Positions 16,775 to 23,809 of a stretch of 64,000 nt of DNA are shown here, one piece after another. The translations under genes were made by a program, and so were the position numbers. The notes under the pieces were generated by a model. That model ran no database searches, was not told the DNA's origin, and saw nothing but the letters and a program-made list of their open reading frames with translations. Positions within the stretch are counted from its first letter, which is position 1. Every line of letters begins with the position of its first letter. Origin of the DNA: Drancourtella massiliensis. Lineage in GTDB: Bacteria > Bacillota > Clostridia > Lachnospirales > Lachnospiraceae. Location: NCBI RefSeq assembly GCF_016900655.1, contig NZ_JACJKH010000005.1:83673-147672 (forward strand), read 5' to 3'.

Positions 16775-16795
16775 GCCGGTACATTTTGTACCGGC
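16775..16795 (+). terminator. Perfect hairpin between the Spo0A-like gene and the recombinase
   Basis: GCCGGTACA, loop TTT, TGTACCGGC. It sits 126 bases after the stop at 16649 and about 75 before the recombinase start. It lacks an immediate T-run (ACTCCTCATTTTT follows), so it may be a terminator, an attenuator or a protein-binding dyad. The rest of the gap 16650-16868 is AT-rich, and I see no other gene in it. Confidence 0.55.
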
Positions 16796-16868
16796 ACTCC
16801 TCATTTTTGGACCTCTTTTTCATATCTTCTCTTTTTTATTCATAAATTTCTACAAAACAGTTAACAGG

Positions 16869-17786
16869 ATGATTTTTTTGTCTTATTGCATGTATCTTAG
16901 AAAATCCCGAAAAGATCTGGAAATGGAGCGTCTTCACCCGGGAAGCACACTTCTCCGGCATGAATCCGTTCTGAGATCCCTTGCCGACTCCATGTCTCTC
17001 CCCGTCCTGAAAATCTACCGGGAAGTCGGATCCGGAGATACGATCTCCGGCCGTCCCGTAATGAAACAGCTGCTTTCCGAGGTAGAACAGGGAAAGTGGG
17101 AAGGTGTCCTGGTTATGGAAATTGAACGTCTGGCAAGAGGCGACTCTATCGATCAGGGGATCGTAACACGGACTTTTCAGTACAGCGGCACGCGGATTAT
17201 AACCCCGTACAAAATCTACGAACCGGAAAATGATTTTGATCTGGAGTATTTTGAATTCAGTCTCTTCATGTCCCGCAGAGAGTATAAAACAATCAACCGG
17301 CGGATGCAGGCCGGAAGGCTCGCCAGTATCAAAGAGGGAAAATACGTCGGGAATATTGCCCCGTACGGATATGACCGTATTCGTCTTCCCGACCGGAAAG
17401 GTTTTACACTCTGCCCGAATCACGAATCTCCTGCTGTCCGTCTGATTTTTTCTCTTTACGGCGAAAAATCCTTCACTATTTCCGAAGTTGTCGGTGAACT
17501 GAACCGTTCCCGCACTTACCATCCCCGGAAAGCCCCTGCATTTACCTATTCCTCCGTTCACGATATACTGGATAATCCTGTCTATATCGGGAAACTTCGC
17601 TGGAATTACCGGAAGACTTCGCCAAAACTGAAGGATGGAATTCTTACTGCACACCGGCCAAGGCAGAACGACTATCTCATTGTCCAGGGTCTTCATCCCG
17701 CCCTGATCTCCGAAGACCTGTTTTTTACTGTTCAAAAGCGACTTCATCCTTATTCGGAGCAGAAGAACTCGCCCATATGGAAATGA
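16869..17786 (+). CDS. Serine site-specific recombinase, short large-serine-recombinase type
   Basis: Candidate enzyme for excising the cotJC element. It has 305 residues. YLRKSRKD (catalytic Ser13, Arg11), SGDTISGRP near 55-62 and EIERLARGDS at 84-93 are resolvase-domain motifs. Residues about 145-290 form a 'recombinase' DNA-binding domain (RLASIKEGKYVGNIAPYGY, PAVRLIFSLYG, VHDILDNPVYIG, ALISEDLFF). The zinc ribbon and coiled-coil arm of SpoIVCA- or SprA-like enzymes (about 500 residues) are absent. The last eight codons lie past the right core, in cotJC sequence, so the C-terminus changes upon excision. The start is uncertain: ATG 16869 or 16890, neither with a strong ribosome site. Confidence 0.9.
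   Translation: MIFLSYCMYLRKSRKDLEMERLHPGSTLLRHESVLRSLADSMSLPVLKIYREVGSGDTISGRPVMKQLLSEVEQGKWEGVLVMEIERLARGDSIDQGIVTRTFQYSGTRIITPYKIYEPENDFDLEYFEFSLFMSRREYKTINRRMQAGRLASIKEGKYVGNIAPYGYDRIRLPDRKGFTLCPNHESPAVRLIFSLYGEKSFTISEVVGELNRSRTYHPRKAPAFTYSSVHDILDNPVYIGKLRWNYRKTSPKLKDGILTAHRPRQNDYLIVQGLHPALISEDLFFTVQKRLHPYSEQKNSPIWK
17745..17778 (+). other. Right attachment site of the cotJC element
   Basis: Element-side half CGGAGCA, core GAAGAA (17762-17767), gene-side half CTCGCCCATAT. Joined with the left gene-side half, it makes an attB with ATAT...GGG and CCC...ATAT roughly symmetric about the core. The site overlaps the 3' end of the recombinase gene. Confidence 0.8.
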
Positions 17787-18184
17787 TCTGTGCCATTGTC
17801 CATCAGCTGACAAGAAACCTGTCCCCGGAAGAAATTGAGCGTTCCGGATTTGCCACATATTATGTGGACCATACACTGGCTCTCTGGCCTCAGGCCGCAA
17901 GCGGAATGCCATGGACCGCCACTGTATTCCAGTCCAAAGGGGATCCGATCACAGATCTTCACGAAAACCTTGCAGCAGAGCAAAAAGCCCGTACAACTTA
18001 TGATAACATTCTCCGTCTGATCGATGATCCGGATATCATCGCCCCGATCCGTTTCTTAAGAGAACGCGAAATTGTTCATTATCAACGTTTCGGCGAATCA
18101 CTCCGCATTGTAACCGACCATCTCGACAGTAAGAACTTCTATGCGTTCAACCCTGAATTTGACAATCCGGCCTGCCGATCCTGA
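17762..18184 (+). CDS. cotJC: CotJC, 3' part of the split gene (residues 64-203 of the restored protein)
   Basis: C-terminal two thirds of CotJC. The frame begins with EELAHMEMICAIVHQL at the right core and runs through PWTATVFQSKGDPITDLHEN, LAAEQKARTTYDN and FLREREIVHYQRF to a stop at 18184. These hold the remaining metal ligands expected for a manganese catalase: His68, Glu136 and His169 in restored numbering. There is no ribosome site or start of its own at the core, though an ATG at 17777 exists in frame, so it is probably silent until excision. No frameshift or stop is present, so the fragment looks kept under selection. Confidence 0.93.
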   Translation, partial: EELAHMEMICAIVHQLTRNLSPEEIERSGFATYYVDHTLALWPQAASGMPWTATVFQSKGDPITDLHENLAAEQKARTTYDNILRLIDDPDIIAPIRFLREREIVHYQRFGESLRIVTDHLDSKNFYAFNPEFDNPACRS

Positions 18185-18223
18185 CCGGGGGCATGGTGCC
18201 GGAAGCATTTTTCTCTCAAAAAA

Positions 18224-18252
18224 ACGGGAGTGTGTTGTTTACACACTCCCGT
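18224..18252 (-). terminator. Terminator between cotJC and csoR (convergent)
   Basis: ACGGGAGTGTGT and ACACACTCCCGT form a 12-bp perfect stem with a 5-nt loop. On the minus strand it is followed by a T-run (complement of the As at 18218-18224), which suits csoR. The same stem could also slow plus-strand transcripts from cotJC. Confidence 0.88.
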
Positions 18253-18277
18253 CTCCATACCAGCCGGAGGCACCTTG

Positions 18278-18565
18278 TTATTTCATCAGCTTTTTAATCG
18301 TCTCACACAGTTCGTCTACACATTCTACATTCCCTTCCTGGATATCCTTCACCACACAGGAATGAATATGTTCAGAAAGGAGTGTTTTATTAAATCCATT
18401 CAACGCTGCCTGAATGGCCTGAACCTGAACAAGAATATCAATACAGTACCGATCCTCTTCCAGCATCTTTTTAACTCCACGCACCTGTCCCTCTATTCGG
18501 CTCAGGCGGTTGACCAGATCCCGGTATTCTTTTCCTTCCCTGTGTTTTTTCTTCTCTTCTTCCAT
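18278..18565 (-). CDS. csoR: CsoR-family metal-sensing transcriptional repressor
   Basis: All-helical repressor that leaves DNA when it binds copper or a related ligand. It has 95 residues from the ATG at 18565 (GGAGG nine bases upstream). NRLSRIEGQVRGVKKMLEED is the family signature. Cys in DRYCIDIL, His in LLSEHIHSC and the next Cys give the C-H-C metal site of copper-type CsoR. An operator-like dyad and strong promoter lie just upstream. No copper ATPase or chaperone gene is adjacent, so its other targets are elsewhere. Nickel, formaldehyde or sulfur sensing cannot be excluded. Confidence 0.9.
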   Translation of the reverse strand: MEEEKKKHREGKEYRDLVNRLSRIEGQVRGVKKMLEEDRYCIDILVQVQAIQAALNGFNKTLLSEHIHSCVVKDIQEGNVECVDELCETIKKLMK

Positions 18566-18624
18566 CCTGTTTCCTCCGCTTCTTTTCATTCGGCCTGCTT
18601 TTTTCTCCGGATCAGTCCTGCAAT

Positions 18625-18643
18625 TATACCCTGACCCGGTATA
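18625..18643 (-). promoter_or_regulatory. CsoR-type operator upstream of csoR
   Basis: Perfect inverted repeat TATACC-7 bp-GGTATA with a G/C-rich centre (plus strand TATACCCTGACCCGGTATA). Known copper CsoR operators have this TACC...GGTA form. It lies just downstream of the -10, which fits autorepression. Confidence 0.8.
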
Positions 18644-18648
18644 TAATC

Positions 18649-18677
18649 ATACTACATTGCAGATGACCGTTTGTCAA
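18649..18677 (-). promoter_or_regulatory. Promoter of csoR
   Basis: Minus-strand consensus -35 TTGACA (18677-18672), a 17-bp spacer and -10 TAGTAT (18654-18649). It directly abuts the CsoR-type dyad. Confidence 0.8.
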
Positions 18678-18702
18678 GTAGCTCTCCTTTATTTCGGACG
18701 CG

Positions 18703-18731
18703 AAAAAACGCCGGCATTACTCTGGCGGCGT
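18703..18731 (-). terminator. Terminator after htrA
   Basis: Minus-strand stem ACGCCG...CGGCGT (18731-18726 with 18713-18708) followed by TTTTT. It ends the protease transcript ten bases after the stop codon. Confidence 0.8.
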
Positions 18732-18740
18732 CTCTTCCTT

Positions 18741-20012
18741 TTAGCTTAGCTGTTCTGTCAACGTGACATCCACTTCTTTTTCGTTGTATTCTCCCTGACC
18801 TGCCGGGAACTGTACCGTCAATGTCACGGTCTCGCCAATTCTGTAGTAACTCAGCTGTTCCTGAAGGCTTTCCATATTGTTGATACCGGATCCTTCTATA
18901 CCGGTGATAATACAGCCTTTGGTAATTCCTGCTTTTTCTGCTCCTCCATTTTCCATTACTCTGGAAACATAAACACCTTCCGGCATTCCAAACTGTTCCG
19001 AACTCTGAGAATCTACATTTGTACCTTCGATGCCGATATATCCTCTCTGAGCTTCCGGAACCTGCGTTCTCGTCTCTTTATTCATCAGACCGGTAATGAT
19101 ATCTGTCACATCGGAAATTGGAATCGCATATCCCATACCTTCTACAGCTGAGGCATTTACTTTCACCGTATTGATTCCAATTACTTCTCCCCGGATATTA
19201 AGAAGCGCACCTCCACTGTTTCCCGGATTGATCGCGGCATTTGTCTGGATCAGTTTGCTGTCAAATCCCTCCATCTCGATCTCTCTGTCCTTGGCACTGA
19301 CAATTCCGTTTGTCACGGACTGTCCATATCCAAGCGCATTTCCGATTGCAATGACTTCTTCTCCAACCTGAAGTTCATCAGAGTTTCCCAGTACGGCAAC
19401 TTTAATACCATTCTTTGTTTCATCGCCGATCTGACGGATCGGAACAGCTACCACCGCCAGATCTTTTGTGGAGTCTGTCCCTTTGACACTTGCCTCCACA
19501 CTTGTTTCATCATTGAACGTGACTGTCAGTGTTGTACTTCCCTCCACTACATGATTATTTGTAACAATCATCAGTTCCGAATTATTTTGACCGACAATAA
19601 TACCGGAGCCGACACTTGTCTGTGTTTGTTCTCTTGTTCCTCCGAAGAAATCCTGTACCTGCTGTACACTCATATTCTGAATGGAAACAACAAACGGCAT
19701 GGAATTGGCTGCGATCTGTGTGATATCAGATCCCTGCAGCTCTTCCCCCGAATCCTCCTGTGTCTGTACTGTCTGTACCTGTGCCGAATTCTGTGAACTT
19801 CCGTTTCCGGTTCCAAGTATTCTTCCCGATATATAATTTACACCCTGAAAAGTAAGACCTCCGACAACCCCAAACAGGACAGCAAGGCCCGCAACTTTCC
19901 CTACAACAGCCTTATTTACTTTCTTCTTCGGTCTTTTCGGGTTCTCGTTCGAAAACGATCCGTTCCCGGATGGTTCCGGCCCCGGATTGTAATATTCATA
20001 CTCTTGATTCAT
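18741..20012 (-). CDS. htrA: HtrA/DegP-like membrane-anchored serine protease
   Basis: Envelope quality-control protease of 423 residues. The short cytoplasmic tail includes KRPKKKVNKA, then one membrane segment at about 37-57. The trypsin-like domain shows the triad in NNHVVEG (His), TKDLAVVAV (Asp) and NPGNSGGALLN (Ser). A C-terminal PDZ domain begins around YIGIEGTNVD and includes GGAEKAGITKGCIITGIEG. The ATG at 20012 has AAAGGGG upstream. Acts outside the membrane on misfolded proteins. It stands alone between two terminators. Confidence 0.95.
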   Translation of the reverse strand: MNQEYEYYNPGPEPSGNGSFSNENPKRPKKKVNKAVVGKVAGLAVLFGVVGGLTFQGVNYISGRILGTGNGSSQNSAQVQTVQTQEDSGEELQGSDITQIAANSMPFVVSIQNMSVQQVQDFFGGTREQTQTSVGSGIIVGQNNSELMIVTNNHVVEGSTTLTVTFNDETSVEASVKGTDSTKDLAVVAVPIRQIGDETKNGIKVAVLGNSDELQVGEEVIAIGNALGYGQSVTNGIVSAKDREIEMEGFDSKLIQTNAAINPGNSGGALLNIRGEVIGINTVKVNASAVEGMGYAIPISDVTDIITGLMNKETRTQVPEAQRGYIGIEGTNVDSQSSEQFGMPEGVYVSRVMENGGAEKAGITKGCIITGIEGSGINNMESLQEQLSYYRIGETVTLTVQFPAGQGEYNEKEVDVTLTEQLS

Positions 20013-20106
20013 AACATTTATCCCCTTTCCAACAGGTTACCCATTACTTTTTCTTTCCGATAGTCAGTCTATCGAAAAAATGTGTATAATTTGTGATCAA
20101 TTCATA

Positions 20107-20147
20107 AAAAAAGGCTGAATTCCCATTTTGCGGAAATTCAGCCTTTT
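20107..20147 (-). terminator. Terminator after glmS
   Basis: AAAGGCTGAATT and AATTCAGCCTTT arms flank a loop of about 13 nt. On the minus strand a long T-run follows (complement of the As at 20106-20112). Confidence 0.88.
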
Positions 20148-20149
20148 CT

Positions 20150-21976
20150 CTATTCGACTGTTACAGATTTTGCAAGATTTCTCGGCTTATCCACATCACA
20201 GCCCCGTCCGACTGCCACATAATAGCCAAACAGCTGCAGTGGAATGATGGCAAGAGAATTTGTAAAATACTTGTTGGTCTTCGGAATATAGACCACATAA
20301 TCTGCCGCTTTTTCCACATCGATATGCCCCTCATTGGTAACCGCCATGACAAAAGCTCCTCTTGTCTTGACTTCTTCGATGTTGCTGATCATCTTCTTGT
20401 ACAGATTTTCCTGCGTCAGAAGCGCTGTGACAAGTGTTCCGTCTTCAATCAGCGAGATCGTTCCATGTTTCAGCTCGCCGGCTGCATATGCTTCGGAATG
20501 AATGTACGATACTTCTTTCAGCTTTAATGACCCTTCCATGGAAATCGCGTAGTCAATGCCTCTGCCTATGAAGAAAATACTTTTTGCCGCCAGATAACGG
20601 TTGGCAAATTTCTGAATCCTGTCTTTGTTGTTCAAAAGCATCTCAACCTGAGCCGGAAGCTTCTTCAGCTCCTCAATCATCTCCGCAAGTTCGCCTTCCG
20701 AAATCGTTCCTCTTACATGCGCAAACTTCATTGCCAGAAGATAAAGCGCAATCAGCTGGCAGGAGTAAGCTTTCGTTGTTGCAACTGCAATCTCAGGTCC
20801 CGCCCATGTATACATTACGTTGTCAGCCTCCCGGGCAATGGAACTTCCTACCACATTTACAATTCCAAGTACCTTGCAGCCTTTTTCTTTTGCCTCTCTC
20901 AATGCGGCCAGAGAATCGGCCGTCTCTCCGGACTGGCTGATTACAATAACAAGTGTCCCATCTGTCAGAATCGGATCGCGGTACCGGAACTCGGACGCCA
21001 GATCTACTTCTACCGGAATTCTTGCCATTCCTTCAAAAATGTATTTGCTTGTCATTCCCGTATGGTACGCGGATCCACATGCCACAATCACAATTTTCTT
21101 TACTGCGCGGATTGCCTCATCATCCATTCCAAGCTCTTCGATTTCGATCCTGCCATCTTTGATCCTAGGAGAAAAGGTGTCAGCGATCGCTTTCGGCTGT
21201 TCGTACATCTCCTTCAGCATGAAATGTTCGTATCCGCCTTTTTCCGCCGCGTTCGCATCCCAGTCAATATGGACCGGTTCTTTTTTCAATGGTTCTTCAT
21301 CTACCGTGAAAAACTCCATATTTTGTTCGGTAAGCCTTACAATTTCCTCATTTTCAATGAAATAAACATCTCTTGTATATTTTAATACTGCCGGCACATC
21401 AGAAGCAATAATACTTCCTCCGTCCGTATGTCCGACAATCAGCGGACTGTCCTTGCGGACCGCATATAACTCATTCGGATGATCTTTAAAGATAATTCCA
21501 AGGGCATAGGAACCTTCCATCCGGTGCATAATCTTTGTCACTGCTTCCAGCGGATTTCCTCTATAGTAATAATCCAGAAGATGTGCAATGACCTCGGTAT
21601 CTGTCTCTGATACAAACCGGTATCCTTTACTTTCAAGTTTCTTTTTCAGCTTCAGGTAATTCTCAATAATTCCGTTATGTACAACTACAATTGTCTCTTC
21701 ACTGTTCAAATGCGGATGTGCATTTGTATCGGACGGTGACCCGTGTGTCGCCCAGCGTGTATGTCCGATCCCCAGTGTACCCGGAAGCATCCTGCCATCA
21801 TGTGTCAGTTCACTCAGTACCTTAAGTCTTCCTTTCGTCTTTGCAACATTGATAGATTCTCCATCAAAAACTGCAATTCCTGCAGAATCATATCCTCTGT
21901 ATTCCAGCTTTGACAATCCGTCCAGCAGAATCGGTGCAGCCTCTTCTTTTCCAATATATCCAACTATTCCACACAT
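20150..21976 (-). CDS. glmS: Glutamine--fructose-6-phosphate aminotransferase
   Basis: Makes glucosamine-6-phosphate from fructose-6-phosphate and glutamine, the first step to UDP-GlcNAc for wall synthesis. It has 608 residues. The N-terminal MCGIVGYIG has the catalytic Cys after removal of Met; SKLEYRGYDSAG and TRWATHGSPSDTNAHPH complete the glutaminase domain. Two SIS domains follow, with ACGSAYHTG, ISQSGETADS and the C-terminal end DKPRNLAKSVTVE. The leader is only about 50 nt, too short for a glmS ribozyme, so this copy is not under the usual GlcN6P ribozyme control. Confidence 0.97.
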   Translation of the reverse strand: MCGIVGYIGKEEAAPILLDGLSKLEYRGYDSAGIAVFDGESINVAKTKGRLKVLSELTHDGRMLPGTLGIGHTRWATHGSPSDTNAHPHLNSEETIVVVHNGIIENYLKLKKKLESKGYRFVSETDTEVIAHLLDYYYRGNPLEAVTKIMHRMEGSYALGIIFKDHPNELYAVRKDSPLIVGHTDGGSIIASDVPAVLKYTRDVYFIENEEIVRLTEQNMEFFTVDEEPLKKEPVHIDWDANAAEKGGYEHFMLKEMYEQPKAIADTFSPRIKDGRIEIEELGMDDEAIRAVKKIVIVACGSAYHTGMTSKYIFEGMARIPVEVDLASEFRYRDPILTDGTLVIVISQSGETADSLAALREAKEKGCKVLGIVNVVGSSIAREADNVMYTWAGPEIAVATTKAYSCQLIALYLLAMKFAHVRGTISEGELAEMIEELKKLPAQVEMLLNNKDRIQKFANRYLAAKSIFFIGRGIDYAISMEGSLKLKEVSYIHSEAYAAGELKHGTISLIEDGTLVTALLTQENLYKKMISNIEEVKTRGAFVMAVTNEGHIDVEKAADYVVYIPKTNKYFTNSLAIIPLQLFGYYVAVGRGCDVDKPRNLAKSVTVE

Positions 21977-22035
21977 ACTTCTCCTCCATTTTGCACAATC
22001 AACCGTTTTTTTTATACTTTTGTATCACGTGCACT

Positions 22036-22064
22036 ATTTTATCATCTTCCGGAATAGATGTAAA
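22036..22064 (-). promoter_or_regulatory. Promoter of glmS
   Basis: Minus-strand -35 TTTACA (22064-22059), a 17-bp spacer and -10 TAAAAT (22041-22036). AGGAG lies just before the ATG at 21976. Confidence 0.75.
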
Positions 22065-22103
22065 GCATTATTTTGTTCCTTCCACGTCCGAAAATTACAC
22101 CAA

Positions 22104-22136
22104 AACACAAAACAGCAGGAAAAATCCTGCTGTTTT
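22104..22136 (-). terminator. Terminator after the cohesin-like protein gene
   Basis: AAAACAGCAGGA and TCCTGCTGTTTT form a 12-bp stem with a 4-nt loop. T-rich DNA lies on both sides, so it can work in either direction; in context it ends the gene at 22154-23692. Confidence 0.85.
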
Positions 22137-22153
22137 TGTATCTTGACAATTTC

Positions 22154-23692
22154 CTACAGATCAATAAAGTCTATGGAAAAATCATCGTCATCATCATTAT
22201 TCTGCTCGTTGTTCTTTTTACTACGTCTGGATTTTTTAGACGGCTTTGTATCTTCATAATCCTCTTCAAAGTCATCGTAATCCGAATCATAGTCACTGTC
22301 TTCATCGGACTCTTCTTCATCCTCGTAATCGTCTTCGAAGTCCTCATAGTCGTCGTCATAATCCTCAAACTCTTCGTCTTCGGACTCGTCATACTCCTCG
22401 AAGTCTTCGTCACCGTACTGCTCAAATTCATCGAACTGCTCTTCAGGCATCTGAATCTCCGGAAGATTTTCCGCGCTCTCTCTGCTCTCGCTTCTGCGCT
22501 CCGGTCCTCCCGGTCCGTCGGAACCTTTTTTCTTTGTCAGTTCATCCAGTTCATCATACACATCATCCAGCTCCAGATTTCTGCGGTGAAGCTTCACTGC
22601 CAGAATAATAATCAAGAGAAGCAGAACAAGGAATGCAAATCCGGCTCCGATCATCACTACATCCACATGATCCTGTACAAACGTCGAAACTCTTCCGAAA
22701 ATACCGCTGTCGGAATTTGTACCTGAAGCCGTTGTTGTTACATCATCACCGTAGTACTGATATGTCTGATCGGTAGAATCATAACGGTAAAGCGCACGGT
22801 CTCCGGATGCATTCAGCGCGTTCATCAGATAGTATCTGCTGTTTTTGCTGTCCTGCCATGCCGGCAGTGTCTGTGTATCGGAGATATCCAGCTCTACTTC
22901 CTGATATCTTGCCGGAAGTGTCACATCTCCTCTGTCACCGAGCAGAATCAGTGTACTGCCGGAAGTCAATGTCACAATCTGAATCGGGGAAGCTGTATTA
23001 TCTTCGGAATTATAAAGGAAAAACGCTCCGTCATTGTTTCCGTCAAGAAGATAGACCAGCTGTGCACTGCCGTTTTCCTGTGAAGCTCCCGTAACTGTCT
23101 CTCCGCCAACTGTAATATCTGCGGAAACAAATCCGGCCGGAAGCTCACTGTCAGGGTAGCTGCTTGCAACTGTGTATTCCGTATCATTGACTGTCAGGGT
23201 AACTCCGCTCGCCTGGGCAGTAGTAGAGGAAGATGCAGCCGTTCCGTCTCCTTCTACGATCTGAACATCTGAATATCCCGGAGGATCAAGCAGGTTCAGC
23301 GTATCGCCGTTCGCGTCCGTAACTTCCGCGCTCTCCTGTTCCAGTCTGGTCTCACCCTGGATCAAAGCCTCAAACTGCATGTCAAAATCGAGCCGGCTTC
23401 CGTCTACAGATCCGGAGTAAACAAGCGTCCCGTCTCCCTGATCTGTCACATTATCATCTCCGCCCACATACCTCATGGCTGTGCTGTCGTAACTCATCGT
23501 AAGATCGACCTGGCTGAGATTTCCGTCACGATTCACCACGCTTCCTGTTATGGTGAAAGTCTCACCGACACTGATTCCCTCCAGATCTGTAAAGAAAATC
23601 AGCCCATCCGCCGCGTTTACAGCCAGACTGGCACATGGTACTACCAAACATACTGCCAGCAGCATGGCTGCCAATCGTTTCATCAATTTCAT
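22154..23692 (-). CDS. Membrane-anchored protein with cohesin-like ectodomain and poly-acidic cytoplasmic tail
   Basis: It has 512 residues, function unknown. A signal peptide (KRLAAMLLAVCLVVPCASLAVNA) leads to a cohesin-like beta domain at about 30-140 (SVGETFTITGSVVNRDGN, LTMSYDSTAMRYVGG). A second extracellular part at about 150-330 resembles other clostridial surface proteins around the motifs YLLDGNNDGAFFLY and ITVGGETVTG. One membrane segment at about 343-366 is followed by a 141-residue tail. From about residue 410 the tail is nearly all Asp, Glu, Tyr and Phe, then a short Lys/Arg patch and DDDDDFSIDFIDL. It is monocistronic. It may bind a sugar or protein ligand outside and a basic partner inside; both are guesses. 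Confidence 0.8.
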   Translation of the reverse strand: MKLMKRLAAMLLAVCLVVPCASLAVNAADGLIFFTDLEGISVGETFTITGSVVNRDGNLSQVDLTMSYDSTAMRYVGGDDNVTDQGDGTLVYSGSVDGSRLDFDMQFEALIQGETRLEQESAEVTDANGDTLNLLDPPGYSDVQIVEGDGTAASSSTTAQASGVTLTVNDTEYTVASSYPDSELPAGFVSADITVGGETVTGASQENGSAQLVYLLDGNNDGAFFLYNSEDNTASPIQIVTLTSGSTLILLGDRGDVTLPARYQEVELDISDTQTLPAWQDSKNSRYYLMNALNASGDRALYRYDSTDQTYQYYGDDVTTTASGTNSDSGIFGRVSTFVQDHVDVVMIGAGFAFLVLLLLIIILAVKLHRRNLELDDVYDELDELTKKKGSDGPGGPERRSESRESAENLPEIQMPEEQFDEFEQYGDEDFEEYDESEDEEFEDYDDDYEDFEDDYEDEEESDEDSDYDSDYDDFEEDYEDTKPSKKSRRSKKNNEQNNDDDDDFSIDFIDL

Positions 23693-23809
23693 ATTTGTAC
23701 CTCTTCTTTCGTCTCAGATTTTATTTACATACATAAGATTATGATACACGTTTTATTATAAAATGTCCAGAAATTCTCTTATCAATTCCCTTACATTTTC
23801 CTTAACTTT

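Larger units (their letters stand above)
16171..17761 (+). mobile_element. Skin-like intervening element inserted in cotJC (1,591 bp)
   Basis: Bounded by two copies of GAAGAA (16171-16176 and 17762-17767) that both encode Glu-Glu in the cotJC frame. Deleting one copy plus the DNA between gives DIGTEELAHMEM and an uninterrupted 203-residue CotJC. Inside are a Spo0A-type DNA-binding-domain gene, a 219-bp gap with a strong hairpin, and a serine recombinase whose last codons lie beyond the right core. The joined element ends form CGGAGC-10 bp-GCTCCG around the core. Known skin-type elements in sigK, spsM and spoVFB work by recombinase-driven excision in the mother cell. The same role here is inferred from the exact in-frame repair. 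Confidence 0.92.

Noticed and set aside
16836..17912. Long minus-strand open frame opposite the recombinase
   Set aside because: It is antisense to a plus-strand gene with clear serine-recombinase motifs, has no recognisable domain and would cross the attachment site.
21977..22153. glmS ribozyme
   Set aside because: The leader is too short and shows none of the conserved core; the gap is filled by the promoter and a neighbour's terminator.
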